This document shows, in pieces, positions 11,659-20,938 of a stretch of DNA of 64,000 nucleotides. Where the stretch lies: positions 8,928,001-8,992,000 of the forward strand of contig CM060732.1 in the NCBI GenBank assembly GCA_030704615.1, read 5' to 3'. Both the position numbers and the translations under genes were made by a program. The DNA is from Takakia lepidozioides (lineage: Eukaryota; Streptophyta; Takakiopsida; Takakiales; Takakiaceae). Each line of letters opens with the position of its first letter. Position 1 is the first letter of the stretch. The notes beneath the pieces were generated by a model that made no database searches, had not been told where the DNA came from, and was given only the letters and a program-made list of their open reading frames with translations.

Positions 11659-13266
11659 TGGCGGAAAACCCGAGCGCTACAGTGTACTGCCCTCCTCACG
11701 AGCATAGAGCTTCATTTCCGTGCGGAGGGGACATCTGCCGGGTGATGGAGAAATATCTATGCGTTCGATACCACCTGAAACCGGGGCCGGTTTTTTTGGA
11801 GGAGGAAAGGAAGGACTCAAACGGCGTTGTTGTCGAGAGTATTGTTGTGCTCCACGATGATTTCGGCGATGGCAGGGAATGGCGAGTTCCACCATCGGAC
11901 AACGTCATATATAGGGCTGTTGGGGACTTCATTTGCCCGCCAAATGCACCTTCTATCCTGGTGCCTTCCACGAAACAATCCGTGAATCAGAGAGTGGCTA
12001 CCTCAAAGAGAGAAGTCCGCAACGAAGTAAATCCAGAGCCGAACCCATCCATGAAGACGAGCGAGAACCGGGTTGTCACAACCTGTCCGACTCAGACGAG
12101 GTCATGGAAGTTCCGAGGTCGTCCTGGAGATCAGGCAAGTCCTCAATGGACGTCAGTGGACGAGGGAGTCATATTCCCAGCACGAGCACCGCAGTTCGAT
12201 CTATTCTTGAAATTCTGCGAGGGCTTCACATGGAGGGACACCGCTCGGAGCTGGCCGGGCTGGACTACAGCAAGTTTGCAATTAAATCGGTTATATGCCT
12301 TCCCGCAGACGTCGACGGTAATATCTTCTTTGAGTTCCCTCCTCGGACGGACTACTCGAGGGGTCCGGAATGTTGACAGATATGGATAGAAAACATGATG
12401 GTCATCCTTGGTGCGTCACCAAAACCACCAGCATGAAGATGCTCGATGGTGTGCGGGTGCGCTACGTTGTTTGTGCGGGCGCGTTGCGGTGTTTCTCCCC
12501 AACTTGCTTCCATTTTAAATCCAGAGGTCACAGGAACCAGACCGATTGGATAGGCACAGCTCATCAACCATTTCGAGCTCAGGAGAAGGTTCCGAACTCC
12601 ACATTTAAGTGTGCGCATTGCAAAGAACCACCACACTGCATGTCTGTTTGTAATGCCAAGCAGTTCTATGTGTTGCACCGTTTCCCTGACCTCACCCGAG
12701 CTTGCATACACGTTGGTTCCCATTGTCACAAATTGGCGAGGGGGAACTCGCGGAGGCTGCCCACGAGGCAGCAGCTCGTTCAGGAGGAGGTTAAGTTGAG
12801 ACCGGGTGTCAAACCCAAACAGATACAGCTCCAAGCCGCCCATAAGATGGCATTGGCCAGAATTATGTCGGAAGACGGCTCCGATAGAGTTCCTCTCAAT
12901 GAGAAGGAAATGGAGGCATTGCTGGAGTTGGTGTCCCACGTTTGTTCACCGAATGTCCGAAACCACATTGTCTCATGCAAACAGAAAATTGGGCGTGGCT
13001 CGGATATGCACTTCATTCTGGAGGTGAAGCGACGATGTGGATATGACTACATTCATGGAAGTAGGTTTCCACGACAAGGGACTGAGGCAGATCTTTGTTT
13101 CGTATTCAAAATGTCCACGTGTGGACCTGGCAGCGGCGTCGAACTGGTCGACAGGATGACAAGTGGGGACTTGTCAAACAGTTGGGTCATGTTCGACCAT
13201 ATCAAGCGAATTACAAATCACCAGTGGGTGACAATGGGTGCACATGTCTACGACACCCACTGCAGG
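11659..13266 (+). pseudogene. DDE-like transposase of the inner element, 5' part (split by retrotransposon)
   Basis: Begins MAENPSATVYCPP. The first conserved part runs to about 12,370 (VICLPADVDGNIFFEFPPR), where one frame ends and the next, starting MDRKHDGHPW, takes over, indicating a frameshift. The second frame (12,370-13,266) has a cysteine/histidine array (CAHC, CMSVC, then CIHVGSHCHKL near 12,700) like the zinc-binding region preceding some Mutator-like transposase cores. It then continues to VTMGAHVYDTHCR at the insertion site. At 13,267 a Ty3/gypsy LTR begins. The frame resumes at 20,180 after removal of the retrotransposon and one GCAGG. The transposase identity comes from the C-terminal half (20,175-20,923) and from its position inside a TIR element. 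The superfamily is uncertain. Confidence 0.6.
13262..13266. repeat. Target site duplication of chromovirus, left copy (GCAGG)
   Basis: A perfect 5-bp copy of 20,175-20,179, as expected for Ty3/gypsy integration. Confidence 0.9.
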
Positions 13267-13989
13267 TGTCGCGCACCTCACTTCGGTAAACTCCCCTTCA
13301 AGTCATAGTTACTCGCTTTGATGCGCGCGCCTGACTCCCAACCTGGCCGCCGGGCCAACTTGGAGTTTCGGCTGCTCACCGGGACATAACGGTCCCCTTC
13401 CGCTTCCCTCTAAACCCTCCACCTATTTGGGACTAGGAGAATTCCCTTTGGTAGATGGCAGTCCGGAACAGCTCCCCACTCTTTGGTCGCTTTCCGGCTC
13501 GCTCGCTTACTCACTAGTTTTTGGTCACCAACGGGCTTGCACCGTTCTCGGGGTTACTACTCCCTATATATACTTCTGTAGCTGTCCGCGGGGGTTCCAC
13601 AACCAGCCATGCCATTTTATGGCGAACCACCACGAAAACCCTCGACTCCCGGTGGTGAGTCGCGGTGAGTCTTGGCCCGCTCACCACGGCCCCTATGGAC
13701 CGTGATGAGTCCCAAGACTCCCCACGACTCCCACCACGAGGTCTCCGCCCCATGGTGAGTCCTATGCCACCCCACTAAGTCCCACTAAGCTACCACCACC
13801 CCTTGTGGAGCCACCCCCACCGCAACCCGGTGTGCGGGGCTCCACCTAGTGAGCGCCTCCGCTTCCCTGAGTGCCTTGGGCACTCAAGGGTGCTTCACCC
13901 CCCCATACCTATCGCTGCTGCTGCCCCCACCACAGGGGCAGCCCTCATGTGTCCCGACCCTCCTGCCCTCAAGGCAAAGGGCCGCGACA
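13267..13989 (-). repeat. 3' LTR of chromovirus (723 bp)
   Basis: Nearly identical to 19,527-20,174 except for an extra 82 nt at 13,651-13,732 bounded by the direct repeat CGACTCCC. A TATATATA box is at 13,565-13,572. Confidence 0.93.
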
Positions 13990-14880
13990 CACACTCCTAC
14001 CAACAGGGAGTCGATGTCCTCATCGACTTGTCCATTTTGTAGAAACGAACATCCAAGTTGTGGCGTCCCACATCAAGGAGTTTTGTTTCTGTACCATGGC
14101 GTCCATGGCAAAGAACCAAACCCCACACTTGACTCTACTCTCCACTAGCTAGTTCGGCCGACTTCCTCCAAGTCCCGGCCAAGGGTGGAGCCTCTCCAGC
14201 TCCTCCCAGTGCACTCTTCTTGGCCTACTTCAAGGCCAAGGAACGATCCTCCCCGAGGATCGAATCGCCTTACTGCAACAACATTGCTTGCGATCGCTCA
14301 TGATGCCGCTTTTGGCATCACCTTGAGCAAGGGTTCACCTGGAACCCTCTTTGACTAGGAAGATAACCTTGAACCAACCGTGCGCCCCAATCACTACAAT
14401 TGGGTCCGCCTTGGAATGCTGGCCTGAGGTACGGGAACACGCCGAAGCCGCACTACGACTTCGTCCCGAGGCTACACGATTATAGTACGTGAACGGAAGC
14501 ACGTAGCTTCCGCGTTAGCCCGCACTACAAGGCAACCCCCCTCGGTAGCGCAGTTATAGTACGCGCACGCGCCAGGTGCGCACTAGCACGTGAACTCCCA
14601 AATAAGGCGCAAGTTTCCTTGCCCCTTGGATGGGAGTCACCCGATTTCGGCACTGCGCAAACACACGATTAACCCAATTTACCTCTCCCATTTTTGTAAG
14701 CTAGCATGCATTCTACACACTAGCCAACCACACCATGCATCACCATTCCAAACACAATAGGACGCATAATATTTGGAACCCATTTCCTTTATAACAAATT
14801 TTTTTGTACAATACAAGTTTTTGCAATCGGATTCCTGAGCTAGCTAAACCGGGCTAAGTATGCATTTCCTCCCCCACGCT
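13990..14880. other. 3' untranslated region of chromovirus
   Basis: No coding signal between the chromodomain stop and the 3' LTR. Two short hyphenated dyads around GATGTCC (TCGATGTCCTCATCGA at 14,011 and TTGATGTCCCCATCAA at 14,888) are similar to each other. I could not place a convincing polypurine tract. Confidence 0.5.
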
Positions 14881-14898
14881 CCAAGGTTGATGTCCCCA

Positions 14899-15331
14899 TC
14901 AACGTTTCTTCCGCTTTTGAGGTCGCCCTTCGAACGCTGCAACTGCCTCGGATGCGTTTCCCATTTCTGAGGCACGCACCCAAGATGCCTCCACAAGATG
15001 ATAGCCCTTCCATTTGACGAGATACTCCGTTTCTCGGTTCTTGAACCTCCTCGACTTAAGTATTGCCTCCACCTCGTACTCAGGTTCATTTTCATGATCC
15101 AACAGCATAGGTGGCGGACGCAACACTTGCTGCCGATTCGGACGTGCTTCATCTTTGAAGTAAGGCTTCAAAAGGGAGACATGGAATACTGGGTGCACCT
15201 TGCTGTTTGCCGGGCAGCTCCAATTCATACACATCCTCATTCATAACCCTCCGAATGCGAAAGGGACCCGCATACGGAGGTACGAACTTCGGACTCACTT
15301 CCGGAGGTAGACGAAAATTCTTGATGTTCAA
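14899..15331 (-). pseudogene. Integrase C-terminus and chromodomain of chromovirus
   Basis: The integrase C-terminal module shows GPFRIRRVMNEDVYELELPG and VFHVSLLKPY. It is followed, after a frame change, by a chromodomain: YEVEAILKSRR, EYLVKWKGYH and SWVRASEM carry the hydrophobic/aromatic pattern of the fold. The end is basic (RPQKRKKR). Chromodomains of such elements bind methylated histone tails and steer integration to heterochromatin. The change of frame between the two parts shows decay. Confidence 0.88.
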
Positions 15332-16290
15332 CCAGACTCTGTGCCTGCCTCAAACTTCACTTCCCTCCCTCCGCTTCCGATTCGCCTGCCTTTCATACCG
15401 TTTCCTAGCTTTGGCAATGTTGTACTTTGCGAGCTTCAACAAACGCTCGCGTTCTTCCAGTAGTACCGCCGCTACTGCCGGTTTCCTCAACGTCCTGGGC
15501 GGCCCAACTTGTCGGCACCAGAGGTGCTTTTCCATAGACCAACACAAAAGGGGAAACTCCCGTCGCGGAGTGTTCTGTGTTATTATAACAGAACTCTGCC
15601 GCGTCTAAGTGTTCCATCCAGTCTGATTGGTCTGCCGACACGTAATTCCGCAAGAATGCTTCACTACGGAATTCACTCTTTCCGTTTGGCCGTCCGTCGT
15701 AGGTCGGAAGGCGGTGCTCATCTTCAGCCTCGTCCCCATCTTTCCAAAGTGCTCTCCAGAATTTACTCGTAAACTTTGGATCGCGGTCCGAGACAATATC
15801 CTTCGGGACTCCATGATGCTTTAAGACGTGGGCGAAGTAAAGTCGCCCTGTCTCCTGCGCCGTTGCCGTCTCCTTGGTGGGTGAAATGGGCCATTTTACT
15901 GAACCTATCTACCACCACCATGATTGCATCGAATCCTTTTGACAGCGGCATAGCAGTCATGAAATCCATCGAGACGCTTTCCCAAGTCCCCTCTGGAATC
16001 GGCAAGGGTTGTAACAGCCCCGCTTGCTTTTTGTACTCGCTCCGGTTTTTGTTGGCATGTGGTGCATGTCTTGACATACTCCTCTGCCTCCTCCCTCAGT
16101 TTGGGCCAGAAATACTCTTTCTTCAAGAGTGTCGCAGTGCGCTTGGCTCCACCGTGGCCCGCAAGCGGGCTATCATGGCATTCTCTCAAGAGACTATCCC
16201 TGATCCCTCCCTTTGGCACATAGAGACGTTTTTGCTTATACCGGAGCAGTCCATTTTGCAAGTGGAACTGCGATTTAGCCCCCCATTCTC
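15332..16290 (-). pseudogene. Integrase of chromovirus
   Basis: H2C2 zinc finger (HDSPLAGHGGAKRT then CTTCQQ, about 16,190-16,060), catalytic core start [20 protein letters not shown] with the first Asp (about 16,000-15,930), and DGQTERVNSVVKH near the catalytic Glu (about 15,690), then EFCYNNTEHSATGVSPFVLVYG (about 15,580). The parts are in three frames. This enzyme normally joins the cDNA to the target. Here it is broken by frameshifts. Confidence 0.9.
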
Positions 16291-17076
16291 AAGTCTGCAT
16301 CACGCACTTTGCCAGCTCATCCTTCCGGCAAGCCTTCCGGATCTTCCTTTGGAGCGCCGTCTCGCCTTTGTACACCAACAAGAGCTGCTGCTTTCTACTT
16401 AAAGCATCGGCCACCACATTGTCCCGTCCCGGTTTGTACTGGATATCCACGTCGAACACTGCCAAAGTATCTTGCCACCTAAGTTGTTTTGGGGACAACT
16501 TGGGCTGCGTGGCAAAATACTTCACCGTGACATTGTCCGTGAACACCTTCACTGGGTTGGAACCAACATAGTGGCGCCAGAGTTCAAGGCAATGCACCAC
16601 CGCCTTCATCTCTTTTTTCGTGCGTCGGCCACCGCCGCTCCACTTCATTCAGTTTCTTACTTTCGTAAGCCACTGGACGTCCATCTTGCATAAGTACACC
16701 CCCCAATTGCGAAGTCCGATGCATCTGTATGAATCTCAAACGGACGATCGAACTCCGGGATTTTCAAGACTGGAGCTTCCGTCATCCGCTGCTTCAATTC
16801 AGCAAAAGCTTGGCCACAAAATGTGTTCCATACCCAGACTTTGGATTTACACAGAAGGTCCGACAGCGGCCCCGCGATCTTGGCGAAATTTCTCACATAC
16901 TTCCGGTAATAGGAGGCGAGTCCTAGAAAGGATCGCACTCCCGGGACCGAAGTCGGAGGCTCCCAGTCCAAGATCGCCCTCACCTTTCTGTCATCCATTT
17001 TGATCCCATCCTGTGTAATCACATGCCCCAAGAACTCCACTTTTGACCCCGAATTCGCACTTTGAAGCTTTGGCAT
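16289..17076 (-). pseudogene. RNase H region of chromovirus
   Basis: FEIHTDASDFAIGG (about 16,735) and KEMKAVVHCLELWRHYV (about 16,590) mark Ty3/gypsy RNase H, ending with VFTDNVTVKYF and GRDNVVADALSRK. It follows the reverse transcriptase directly and lies in two frames. Confidence 0.9.
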
Positions 17077-17586
17077 ACAGCTTCCCTTCTCGCAATTTTT
17101 GGAACACCCTTTTGAGATGCTCCAGGTGCTCCTCCTTTGTTTTCGAGTACACTAAGATGTCGTCGATGTACACGATCACAAAGTCATCCAACCACTCTGG
17201 AAAAGGCTGTTCATCAGCGTGCTAAATGTTGCTGGTGCATTGGTGAGCCCAAAAGGCATCACCAAGAACTCATATGAACCATACCTTGTCCTGCACGCGG
17301 TCTTCTCCTCATCTCCTTCTGCCACCCGAATTTGGTGATAGCCGGAGCGCAAGTCGATCCAGCTGAAATACTTCGCTCCTGCCAACCGATCGAAGAGGTC
17401 GTCGATCCTTGGCAAAGGGTACCGGTTTTTGATAGTCACCTTATTCAGAGCCCTGTAATCGACACACATCCGCAGCGTCCCATCCTTCTTGTCTGCAAAT
17501 AGCACCGGGGCTCCGTAAGGTGACTTACTCGGCCGGATGTACCCCTTTGACATTAGATCCTTGAGCTGAGTCTTCAGCTCGACCAA
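16991..17586 (-). pseudogene. Reverse transcriptase of chromovirus
   Basis: Shows [49 protein letters not shown] and the catalytic YIDDILVYSKT box (about 17,160). The frame changes between the PFGLTNAP and YIDD blocks at about 17,176-17,190, so the copy is not translatable in one piece. Upstream, LPSGLPREGGVDHKIEV (about 17,680) is the usual pre-RT linker. Confidence 0.93.
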
Positions 17587-17847
17587 CTCTCTTGTGGCTC
17601 AACCGGTAGGCGCCCTTGGCAGGTGGTCCCGATCCCGGTATCACCTCAATCTTGTGGTCAACTCCTCCTTCGCGTGGCAAGCCGCTTGGTAAATCCTCCG
17701 GCATCACATCCTGGTATTTCTCAAAAAATCCCTTGATCCAATCTGGGCTCGGCTCCCCATCGCCTTCTCCTTTCACTTCTCTAATGTAAAGCAAAAACTG
17801 GGACTCGTGTGCCTCCTCCACGGCCCACTCCTTTGCTGACAGAAGGT

Positions 17848-18300
17848 TTATTCGCCTCCCACGGATTTGGGCGTTTCCGACACTTGTAAAACCTCGCCAC
17901 CATTCCCACATGGCAGCGTGACTACTCTCTTGCGGCCATCTATGACCGCTCCGGATTTGCTCAAAAAGGTCATCCCTAAAATGAGATCCACTCCATCGAT
18001 CTCGCAGATAGTGAAGTTCTCACGTCCCTCCCAACTCCCCAGTTGAAGAGGAACATCAAACGCCAACCTTGTCGCCAACTGAGGTTCTCATTTGGCAGAG
18101 CGCACCTCGATAGAGGCCCCCACGTCACTTGTCGGGAGTCCCAACTTTCGCGCCGCCCACGGCGTCATGAATGAGTGTGACGCTCCTGTGTCCACCAACA
18201 ACAACGACACGTTAGTTCCGGATATTATCCCATCCACGAACAATAACTGGCTCCCTTTACGCAGGGCGCCAGTTTCCTGATACAACTCACAAGATAGTTG
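17848..18300 (-). pseudogene. Protease of chromovirus
   Basis: Retropepsin active site LLLVDTGASHSF (about 18,190-18,160), then, in another frame, DGVDLILGMTFL (about 17,980), the ILG helper motif. The enzyme would cut Gag-Pol; one frameshift separates the two blocks. Confidence 0.88.
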
Positions 18301-19455
18301 CCTACCTTGCAAGTCCTGGCGACTACCGCTTCCACCAAGCGACTGATGGTATCTTCCGACAGCTCCGTGGTCGCCCGAGTCATGTTCAATTGCCGGGGCT
18401 TCGTGCACTTCTTGGCCATGTGCCCGGGCTCCCCGCAATTGAAACACACTCCATCAAAAGTCGCCTTCTGTCCGCCATAAGCCGCTCCACCCACCCCCCT
18501 TTTCCTTTCGAAGCACCGGGTGCCGCCTTGACGTGTGAAGGACCTCCCTTCGATTTCCACGTGCCATTTTCGCCGCGTGGCCTATCCCACTTCTTTTCCG
18601 GTCGGGAGGAGTCACCTTCCCGCCGGGTCTTCTTGTGGTTCAGCTCCGTACGGCCTTGTCTCTCACCCTTAGGGACATCCGAGAAACATTCAGCTCTCTC
18701 AATTGCCTCGTTCAAAGTCTTGGGTGGCTTCTCCTCCAACTTCCGCCTAGCCCATGGGGCCAGTCCTGCCACAAAGTTGAAGACCATTTCTGGTTCTGCC
18801 ATGTCCGCGACTTCGAGCAACAACACATTGAAAGCCTGGACATACCCCCGAATGTCGTCTGTTTGCTTCAAATTCCTCATCTTGTCCCGGGCAAGCCAGG
18901 ATGCGTTGAGGGGCACAAACTGTCTCTTCATCAATTCCTTGAACCCACTCCAGTTCAAGGTTTCCGGGCTTGGGCTCGGTTGTGAAGGCGTTTCTGCTGC
19001 CACCATTGTTGAGCATAGCCCCTCAAATAGGTGGGAGCCACTTCCACCGATCCTCGTCACTCAACTTGGCCGCCCGGAAGTACTGCTCTAGCTCCAGGAG
19101 CCAGGTGTTGAGTGCCTTCGGTTTCGAACGCCCTCGAAGGTGCCGGGTTCCTTAGGCTTCACCTTAAACTTTGTCTTAGTGAAGTGGCATTAGCCGCCTT
19201 CAACACGTCTTTCAACGTCCCGCCAAAACTGCGCCAACAACCCTTCCCAAAAGGCTGCCGGCATGGGGAGGCATCTTGGTTTGTCGGAGCTCTCAAGGAT
19301 TCCTCGGGCTCCGACTCCTCGGATTCCTCCCCGCTCTGAGCGGCCTCGTTTTCGGAAACATTCATCGCTTCCCTCAAACGGCCGCCTCGGTGACACGTCG
19401 CCCCCGTCGGGCTCACCGGGATCATCATCTTTTGGGCCGTTCCGCTTTCGCTTCG
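18230..19455 (-). pseudogene. Gag of chromovirus
   Basis: N-terminal acidic segment (19,455-19,190), a capsid-like segment MKRQFVPLNA, DIRGYVQAFN and MVFNFVAGL (18,930-18,770), and a zinc knuckle CFNCGEPGHMAKKC (about 18,450-18,410; CX2CX4HX4C). The knuckle is in a different frame from the capsid part, so at least one frameshift exists. Confidence 0.9.
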
Positions 19456-19512
19456 GCTTGCCCGACCCCATGGTGAGGCCAATCCCAAGGACGATCGCGT
19501 ACTGAACTCTAA

Positions 19513-19524
19513 GCTCTGATACCA
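19513..19524 (-). promoter_or_regulatory. Primer-binding site, initiator tRNA-Met type
   Basis: On the minus strand it reads TGGTATCAGAGC, starting two bases inside the 5' LTR boundary. This is the standard plant-type site for initiator tRNA-Met. Confidence 0.93.
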
Positions 19525-19526
19525 AG

Positions 19527-20174
19527 TGTCACGCACCTCACTTCGGTAAACTCCCCTTCAAGTCATAGTTACTCGCTTTGATGAGCGCGCCTGACTCCCA
19601 ACCTGGCCGCCGGGCCAACTTGGAGTTTCGGCTGCTCACCGGGACATAACGGTCCCCTTCCGCTTCCCTCTAAACCCCTCCACCTATTTTGGGACTAGGA
19701 GATTTCCCTTTGGTAGATGGCAGTCCGGAACAGCTCCCCACTCTTTGGTCGCTTTCCAGCTCGCTCGCTTACTCACTAGTTTTTGGTCACCAACGGGCTT
19801 GCACCGTTCTCGGGGTTACTACTCCCTATATATACTTCTGTAGCTGTCCGCGGGGGTTCCACAACCAGCCATGCCATTTTATGGCGAACCACCACGAAAA
19901 CCCTCGACTCCCACCACGAGGTCTCCGCCCCCATGGTGAGTCCTATGCCACCCCCACTAAGTCCCACTAAGCTACCACCACCCCTTTTGTGGAGCCACCC
20001 CCACCGCAACCCGGTGTGCGAGGCTCCACTAGTGAGCGCCTCCGCTTCCCTGAGTGCCTTGGGCACTCAAGGGTGGCTCAGCCCCCCCATACCTATCGCT
20101 GCTGCTGCCCCCCACCACAGGGGCAGCCCCTCATGTGTCCGACCCCTCCTGCCCTCAAGGCAAAGGCCGCGACA
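19527..20174 (-). repeat. 5' LTR of chromovirus (648 bp)
   Basis: Starts TGTC and ends GACA. TATATATA at 19,827-19,834 is a plausible promoter for the minus-strand transcript. It lacks the 82-nt segment seen in the other LTR. Confidence 0.93.
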
Positions 20175-20179
20175 GCAGG
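20175..20179. repeat. Target site duplication of chromovirus, right copy (GCAGG)
   Basis: Matches 13,262-13,266. Confidence 0.9.
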
Positions 20180-20923
20180 ATGCTAATGACAATTGCTATT
20201 TGTGAGATGAAAGGAGAGGACACACAATCGGAGAGCTTCTTTGGCAGGGAATAAACGAAAGATGGCCAAGGCGGGATTGCCCCCTCCCAAATTTCCGTGG
20301 TTTCATGGCGGACAACGCACAAGCAAAATTGGGCTGCCATCCGAAGGGTGTACGGGCAAGACCCCAATGTTCCATGGAAGGCAAGAGAGATCTTGGTGGG
20401 TTCCATTTTCTGCAGAGCCTTTCGCAGTAACACAACCAGGCTCGTGGCGCCAGATTTCAGAGAGGAGCACCGTTCCATGTGTCTTGCGTGGAAGCGCTCT
20501 CCCACCTTGGATGATGCAGAGACATAGTTTGCATGTATACAGGCTTGGTGGACATCGTCAGGTGCTGTAAGGAAATCAGACGAGGGAGCAATGGTCAGTT
20601 GGCTGGCATGGTGGCATTATCGTTTCCTCCAGTTCGGCGACTATATGCGGGAGGTGTTGCACGAATTCGCGTCCCGTTGAATATTATTCTTGGCATTATT
20701 TTGTAACTTGCTTGTAACCTCAACATGTGCTTGTGCAGGAAATGTTTCTCACTGCTCCGACACCGACATGCCCACGACAAACATGGCCGAATCAGTGCAT
20801 TCTTCATGGCGTGCCTCCTCTGCGGCGCATTTGGTGGACATCCTCACTGCCACAACGGAGGACATTATGAGGTCAATTATGCAGCAATGCAGGTACAACG
20901 AGTTCTTGAAAGGGAAACAGTAA
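20175..20923 (+). pseudogene. DDE-like transposase of the inner element, 3' part
   Basis: Continues the frame broken at 13,266: after THCR comes MLMTIAICEMKGEDTQSE, then a stop at about 20,250. Further frames carry FMADNAQ-like and NWAAIRRVYGQDPNVPW (about 20,330-20,380), REEHRSMCLAWKR (about 20,465) and, near the end, DMPTTNMAESVHSSW followed by IMRSIMQQCRYNEFLKGKQ (20,765-20,923). An acidic strand followed by an FMADNA block, an Arg/Cys/His block and an N-M-A-E-S-V-H block fits a DDE transposase core. At least one frameshift lies near 20,250-20,300. The stop at 20,921-20,923 is only about 16 nt from the 3' end of minus-strand gene 3, a tail-to-tail arrangement. Confidence 0.6.
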
Positions 20924-20938
20924 AAAAATCAATTCGGA

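Larger units (their letters stand above)
13267..20174 (-). mobile_element. Chromodomain Ty3/gypsy retrotransposon (chromovirus), 6.9 kb, decayed
   Basis: LTRs at both ends start TGTC and end GACA, and are flanked by GCAGG duplications. A primer-binding site matching initiator tRNA-Met lies next to the right LTR, so transcription runs on the minus strand. Order: gag with a CCHC knuckle, protease, reverse transcriptase, RNase H, integrase, chromodomain. Domains fall in several frames, so the copy cannot make a polyprotein as it stands. It is inserted in the transposase gene of the inner DNA transposon. Confidence 0.93.

Noticed and set aside
14011-14030. Rho-independent-type terminator or hairpin RNA at the GATGTCC dyads
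   Set aside because: Eukaryotic retrotransposon 3' region; dyads are short and lack other evidence.
18390-19091. Plus-strand 233-codon ORF opposite chromovirus gag
   Set aside because: Shadow of the gag frame on the other strand; no recognisable domain.
20181-20505. Minus-strand ORF of 116 codons as the start or end of gene 3
   Set aside because: It is antisense to the transposase blocks (NWAAIRRVYG and neighbours), which are better supported.
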